Source of the DNA: Nitrososphaerota archaeon | Lineage (GTDB): Archaea; Thermoproteota; Nitrososphaeria; Conexivisphaerales; Conexivisphaeraceae | NCBI GenBank assembly: GCA_009903775.1 | Contig: WYEM01000072.1 | Location: forward strand, 1 to 32,907 | Length of the DNA: 32,907 bases | Direction: 5' to 3' | Shown here: one piece after another, positions 30,097 to 32,907 of the stretch | How the letters are laid out: the number at the start of each line of letters is the position of its first letter | Numbering within the stretch: position 1 is the stretch's first letter | The notes under the pieces: generated by a model | The model's input: the letters and a program-made list of their open reading frames with translations, nothing else | Told to the model about the DNA's origin: nothing | Database searches by the model: none | Translations under genes and position numbers: made by a program

Positions 30097-31527
30097 ATGG
30101 AGGCCGGCCTCCACGACCTGGCGGACGTCGCCGTAGAGCGCGCCCTCGAGCTGGGCGCGGACTACGCGGACGCGCGCGTTCGCTCAGATTGGGGCCGCGG
30201 CGTTTCCCTGAGGAACGGGGTCCCGGACCCCCCAACATCCTTCAGCTCCACCGGAGTCGGGGTGCGCGTCCTGGTCGGGCGCTCGATGGCTTTCGGCTCC
30301 ACGAACAGGCTGGACTCCGCGTCCGTGAGGGCGCTCGTCGATTCGCTCGTGAGGATGGCGTCCGCCTCGTCCAGGATGGGGGGCGTGGAGGGCCTGTCCA
30401 GGGAGGAGGCCTCGGTGGCGACCTGGAGGTCCCCGGAGCGCCGGAGGCCCGAGGACGTGGACGTCCGCGATCTCCTCGAGGAGGCGAGGTCGATGGACGC
30501 CGCCGCGTCCTCTGCCGGGCCCGAGATGGTCGGCCGGTGGATCTCGCTGCGCATCTCATGCGAGGAGAAGTACCTGAGGACGAGCGATGGCTCCAGGATC
30601 TCATCGCGCGTCTCGAGGGCGTTCGCGTTCGCCCTGTTGACGGCGAGGGACGGCGGCAGGACGGTGCAGAGGATCGTCGAGCTGGGCGGCTCCGGGGGAT
30701 GGGAGCTCGCCGAGGAGCTGGACTTCCAGGGGAGGATGAAGAGGGAGGCCTCGGACGTAATCGAAGTCCTGAGGAGGGCGGAGGCCGAGGACCTATCCGG
30801 GATCGATACCGTGATAGTTGGCCCTGAGATCAGCGGCATAATGGCGCACGAGAGCGTCGGCCACCCATTCGAGGCCGACAGGATCCTGGGGAGGGAGGCG
30901 GCGCAGGCGGGCGAGTCCTACCTGGGGAGGGATGCCGTGGGCTCCAGGGTCGGGAGCCCTGAGGCGTTCGTGAGCGACGACCCCACAATACCGGGATCCT
31001 ACGGGTACTACGAGTACGACGAGGAGGGGGTTCCCGCCCGCAGGAAGAGGCTCATGGTGGCCGGGGTGGTCAACGAGCTCCTCCACGACAGGGAGACCGC
31101 GCGCGCCTTCGGGGCGCGCAGCAACGGGTCCGCGCGGTCCTCGAGCTACTCCAGGGAGCCCATCCCCCGCATGTCCAACACTTTCGTGGAGCCGGGCGAC
31201 CGCACGCTGGAGGAGCTCATGGAGGAGGCGGGCCGCGCCCTCCTGATGGAGTCCTACATGGAGTGGAACATCGACGACAGGAGGGAGAACCAGAGGTACG
31301 TGGGGCTCAAGGCCCACCTGATAGAGTCCGGCCGCCCGGTGAAGCTGGTCTTCAACCCGGTCCTGGAGGTCACGAGCTCCAGGCTCTGGTCCGGGGTGGT
31401 CGCCAGGGGGAAGGTCGTTGAGTTCTCGCCCGGGACGTGCGGGAAGGGCGAGCCCATGCAGGGCGTGCCCGTGTGGTTCGGCGGCCCCCACATGCTGATC
31501 AGGGGGGTGTCCCTCAGGAGGAGGTAG
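30097..31527 (+). CDS. tldD: TldD-family metalloprotease subunit
   Basis: The catalytic partner of the TldD/TldE heterodimer, a zinc protease acting on small unfolded peptides. It is known from antitoxin and modified-peptide processing in bacteria. It has 476 residues from the ATG at 30097; an ATG at 30085 is possible. ELGADYADARVRSDWGRGVS opens the N-domain. The metal motif HESVGHPFEADRILG (H-E-x-x-x-H) lies near residue 250. GSYGYYEYDEEGVPARRKRL and SYSREPIPRMSNTFVEPGDR are family signatures, as are RLWSGVVARG and GEPMQGVPVWFGGPHM. The tldE gene follows after 2 bases. Confidence 0.94.
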   Translation: MEAGLHDLADVAVERALELGADYADARVRSDWGRGVSLRNGVPDPPTSFSSTGVGVRVLVGRSMAFGSTNRLDSASVRALVDSLVRMASASSRMGGVEGLSREEASVATWRSPERRRPEDVDVRDLLEEARSMDAAASSAGPEMVGRWISLRISCEEKYLRTSDGSRISSRVSRAFAFALLTARDGGRTVQRIVELGGSGGWELAEELDFQGRMKREASDVIEVLRRAEAEDLSGIDTVIVGPEISGIMAHESVGHPFEADRILGREAAQAGESYLGRDAVGSRVGSPEAFVSDDPTIPGSYGYYEYDEEGVPARRKRLMVAGVVNELLHDRETARAFGARSNGSARSSSYSREPIPRMSNTFVEPGDRTLEELMEEAGRALLMESYMEWNIDDRRENQRYVGLKAHLIESGRPVKLVFNPVLEVTSSRLWSGVVARGKVVEFSPGTCGKGEPMQGVPVWFGGPHMLIRGVSLRRR

Positions 31528-31529
31528 CC

Positions 31530-32870
31530 TTGGGCTCCGAGGGCGCGCCCGCGATCGTGGGCAGGCTCGCGAGGTCCATCATGGAGGACGTGTCGCCCGA
31601 GGACTACGTCGTGCTGCTGTTCTCGGGCGAGGAGCTCCGCGTCAAGTTCTACAACAACAGGATAGCGATCTCGGAGAGGGAGATCGCGGACTCCGCGAGG
31701 CTCTACGCCGTGAGGTCCGGGAGGCACGCCCTGGTGGCCCTCGACGACCTCAGCGAGCGCGGGATAAGGGCGGCGATCGGCGACCTGAGGGCGGCGCTCG
31801 AGTCGTCGCCGGAGGTCAGGCGCCCGCCCCTCCCGCCGCCCTCAAAGTACGAGCACAACGGCGACTTCGACCCCCGGGCCCTCGAGGCCGACGCGCCCTC
31901 GATGGTGGAGGCCGCCATCTCGGCCGCGATATCCGGGGGCGCCAGGAGGGTCGCGGGGGTCCTGGAGCTCGGCTCCATCTCGATACACATAAGGACCTCG
32001 TCCGGCGTGGATCAGGAGGACCGCAGGAGCTACGCCCTGCTGAACGTCAGGGCCTTCGGCGCCGGGTCCGGCGGCGCCGAGGCCAGCGGCCAGGGGCTCT
32101 CGGTCTCCACGACCCCGAGGCGCCTGGACCCGGCCGCCGCGGGCCGCTCCGCGGCCGAGATATCGGCCGCCGCCTCGAGGCCGTGCAGCGTGGAGCCCGG
32201 CCGCTACGACGTGATATTCGCCCCCATATCGGCGGCCGAGCTCGTGCAGCACGTGGGCGCGGCCGCCTCCGCGTACTCGGTGGCCTCCGGATTCTCCTTC
32301 CTGGAGGGCAAGATCGGCGAGCGCGTGGCCCCGGACTGGTTCTCGCTCATCGATCACGGGCAGATAGTGGATGGGGTGGGGAGCAGGTCGTTCGACGACG
32401 AGGGGGTCCCGACCCGCTCCACAGCGATAATCTCGGGCGGCGTCCTCGGGACCTACCTACACAACACGACCACGGGGGCCGAGTTCGGGACCGGCACGAC
32501 CGGGAACGCCGGCATCATAGAGCCCGGGCCCTGGAACCTCGAGGTCTCCCCGGGCGACTCCAGCGTCGAGGAGATGGTGCGCGAGGTCCGCAGGGGCCTG
32601 ATGGTGACGAGCAACTGGTACACCAGGTTCCAGAACTACAGGACCGGGGACTACTCCACGCTGCCCAGGGACGCCTCGCCGTTCATAGAGGGCGGCGAGA
32701 TCAGGTGCTCGGCCCGCGGGATAAGGATCAGCAGCAACCTGCTCAGGGACCTGGGGAACGTCTCGATGGCGTCCAGGGAGCGCCGCTGGGTCAGGTGGTG
32801 GGAGGTCGAGGTCCCCGTGCTGACCCCCTACGTGCTGGTGCGCGACGTCGGCGTGACGTCAGCCTTCTAG
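31530..32870 (+). CDS. tldE: TldE/PmbA-family protein
   Basis: Non-catalytic partner of TldD. From the TTG at 31530, after an AGGAGGAGG ribosome-binding element overlapping the tldD stop, it has 446 residues. It shows the paired fold without the H-E-x-x-x-H motif. VKFYNNRIAISEREIADSAR, DFDPRALEADAPSMVEAAIS, RYDVIFAPISAAELVQHVGA, SRSFDDEGVPTRSTAIISGG, LGTYLHNTTTGAEFGTGTTG and LGNVSMASRERRWVRWWEVE follow the PmbA pattern. TldD and TldE are co-transcribed and translationally coupled. No modified-peptide precursor was recognised nearby. Bases 32871-32907 hold nothing I can identify. Confidence 0.92.
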   Translation: MGSEGAPAIVGRLARSIMEDVSPEDYVVLLFSGEELRVKFYNNRIAISEREIADSARLYAVRSGRHALVALDDLSERGIRAAIGDLRAALESSPEVRRPPLPPPSKYEHNGDFDPRALEADAPSMVEAAISAAISGGARRVAGVLELGSISIHIRTSSGVDQEDRRSYALLNVRAFGAGSGGAEASGQGLSVSTTPRRLDPAAAGRSAAEISAAASRPCSVEPGRYDVIFAPISAAELVQHVGAAASAYSVASGFSFLEGKIGERVAPDWFSLIDHGQIVDGVGSRSFDDEGVPTRSTAIISGGVLGTYLHNTTTGAEFGTGTTGNAGIIEPGPWNLEVSPGDSSVEEMVREVRRGLMVTSNWYTRFQNYRTGDYSTLPRDASPFIEGGEIRCSARGIRISSNLLRDLGNVSMASRERRWVRWWEVEVPVLTPYVLVRDVGVTSAF

Positions 32871-32907
32871 CGTTTCCTCCGGATACCTCGAAGAGCACCT
32901 TCATCCA

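Noticed and set aside
30097-32870. Gene conversion between tldD and tldE
   Set aside because: They are distant paralogues by family, but I saw no long identical nucleotide tracts between them.

Overview
This 32.9-kb, strongly GC-rich window is archaeal and most likely from the TACK side (Thermoproteota, possibly Thaumarchaeota-related). The evidence is the informational genes (aEF1-beta, archaeal uS7 and uS12, FEN1, RNase P proteins Pop5 and Rpp30, Pth2, CDC48), the LysW carrier route to arginine and lysine, and box A promoters about 26-31 nt upstream of start codons, which implies many leaderless mRNAs. TTG and GTG starts are common. Genes inside operons carry GGAGG-type ribosome binding sites instead. 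I cannot name the species.

Layout. 1-2.2 kb: tRNA-Lys(CTT), malic enzyme and a GNAT acetyltransferase. 2.2-3.9 kb, minus strand: uS12, uS7, Pth2. 4.2-9.5 kb, plus strand: zinc ribbon, aEF1-beta, CDC48, a winged-helix protein, FEN1, Pcm and DUF371. 9.6-20.1 kb: one compact biosynthetic array, argG-argH-lysW-argX-lysY-lysZ-lysJ-lysM-(homocitrate synthase/lysX)-lysK. 20.2-21.5 kb, minus strand: COG1325 exosome-associated protein, Rpp30, Pop5. 21.7-24.7 kb: an MFS-like transporter, then two minus-strand eIF2B/ribose-1,5-bisphosphate isomerase paralogues. 25-26.8 kb: two divergent paralogous membrane proteins. 27-32.9 kb: an unrecognised protein divergent from a large secreted Ig-like surface protein, then TldD and TldE.

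The biosynthetic array can make arginine and lysine with one carrier. LysW receives glutamate from ArgX or alpha-aminoadipate from LysX. LysZ, LysY and LysJ process both, LysK releases the product, and ArgG/ArgH finish arginine. Homocitrate synthase starts the lysine branch and an Lrp-type regulator sits in the middle. Homocitrate synthase and LysX share one continuous reading frame, which is unusual.

Two window-wide patterns stand out. First, four paralogous sequence pairs (the two CDC48 ATPase domains, argX/lysX, the eIF2B-type pair, and the divergent membrane pair) carry tracts of perfect nucleotide identity, 33 to 173 bp long, inside otherwise diverged sequence. This looks like recent gene conversion. 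In argX/lysX the last tract stops exactly at the probable substrate-specificity loop. Second, three gene junctions (homocitrate synthase/lysX, rpp30/pop5, and the eIF2B-type pair) read through into the next gene, and each would become a normal stop if one extra G were present in a run of five or six G. They are therefore either one-base consensus errors or slippage sites, and this must be settled before the fusion is believed.
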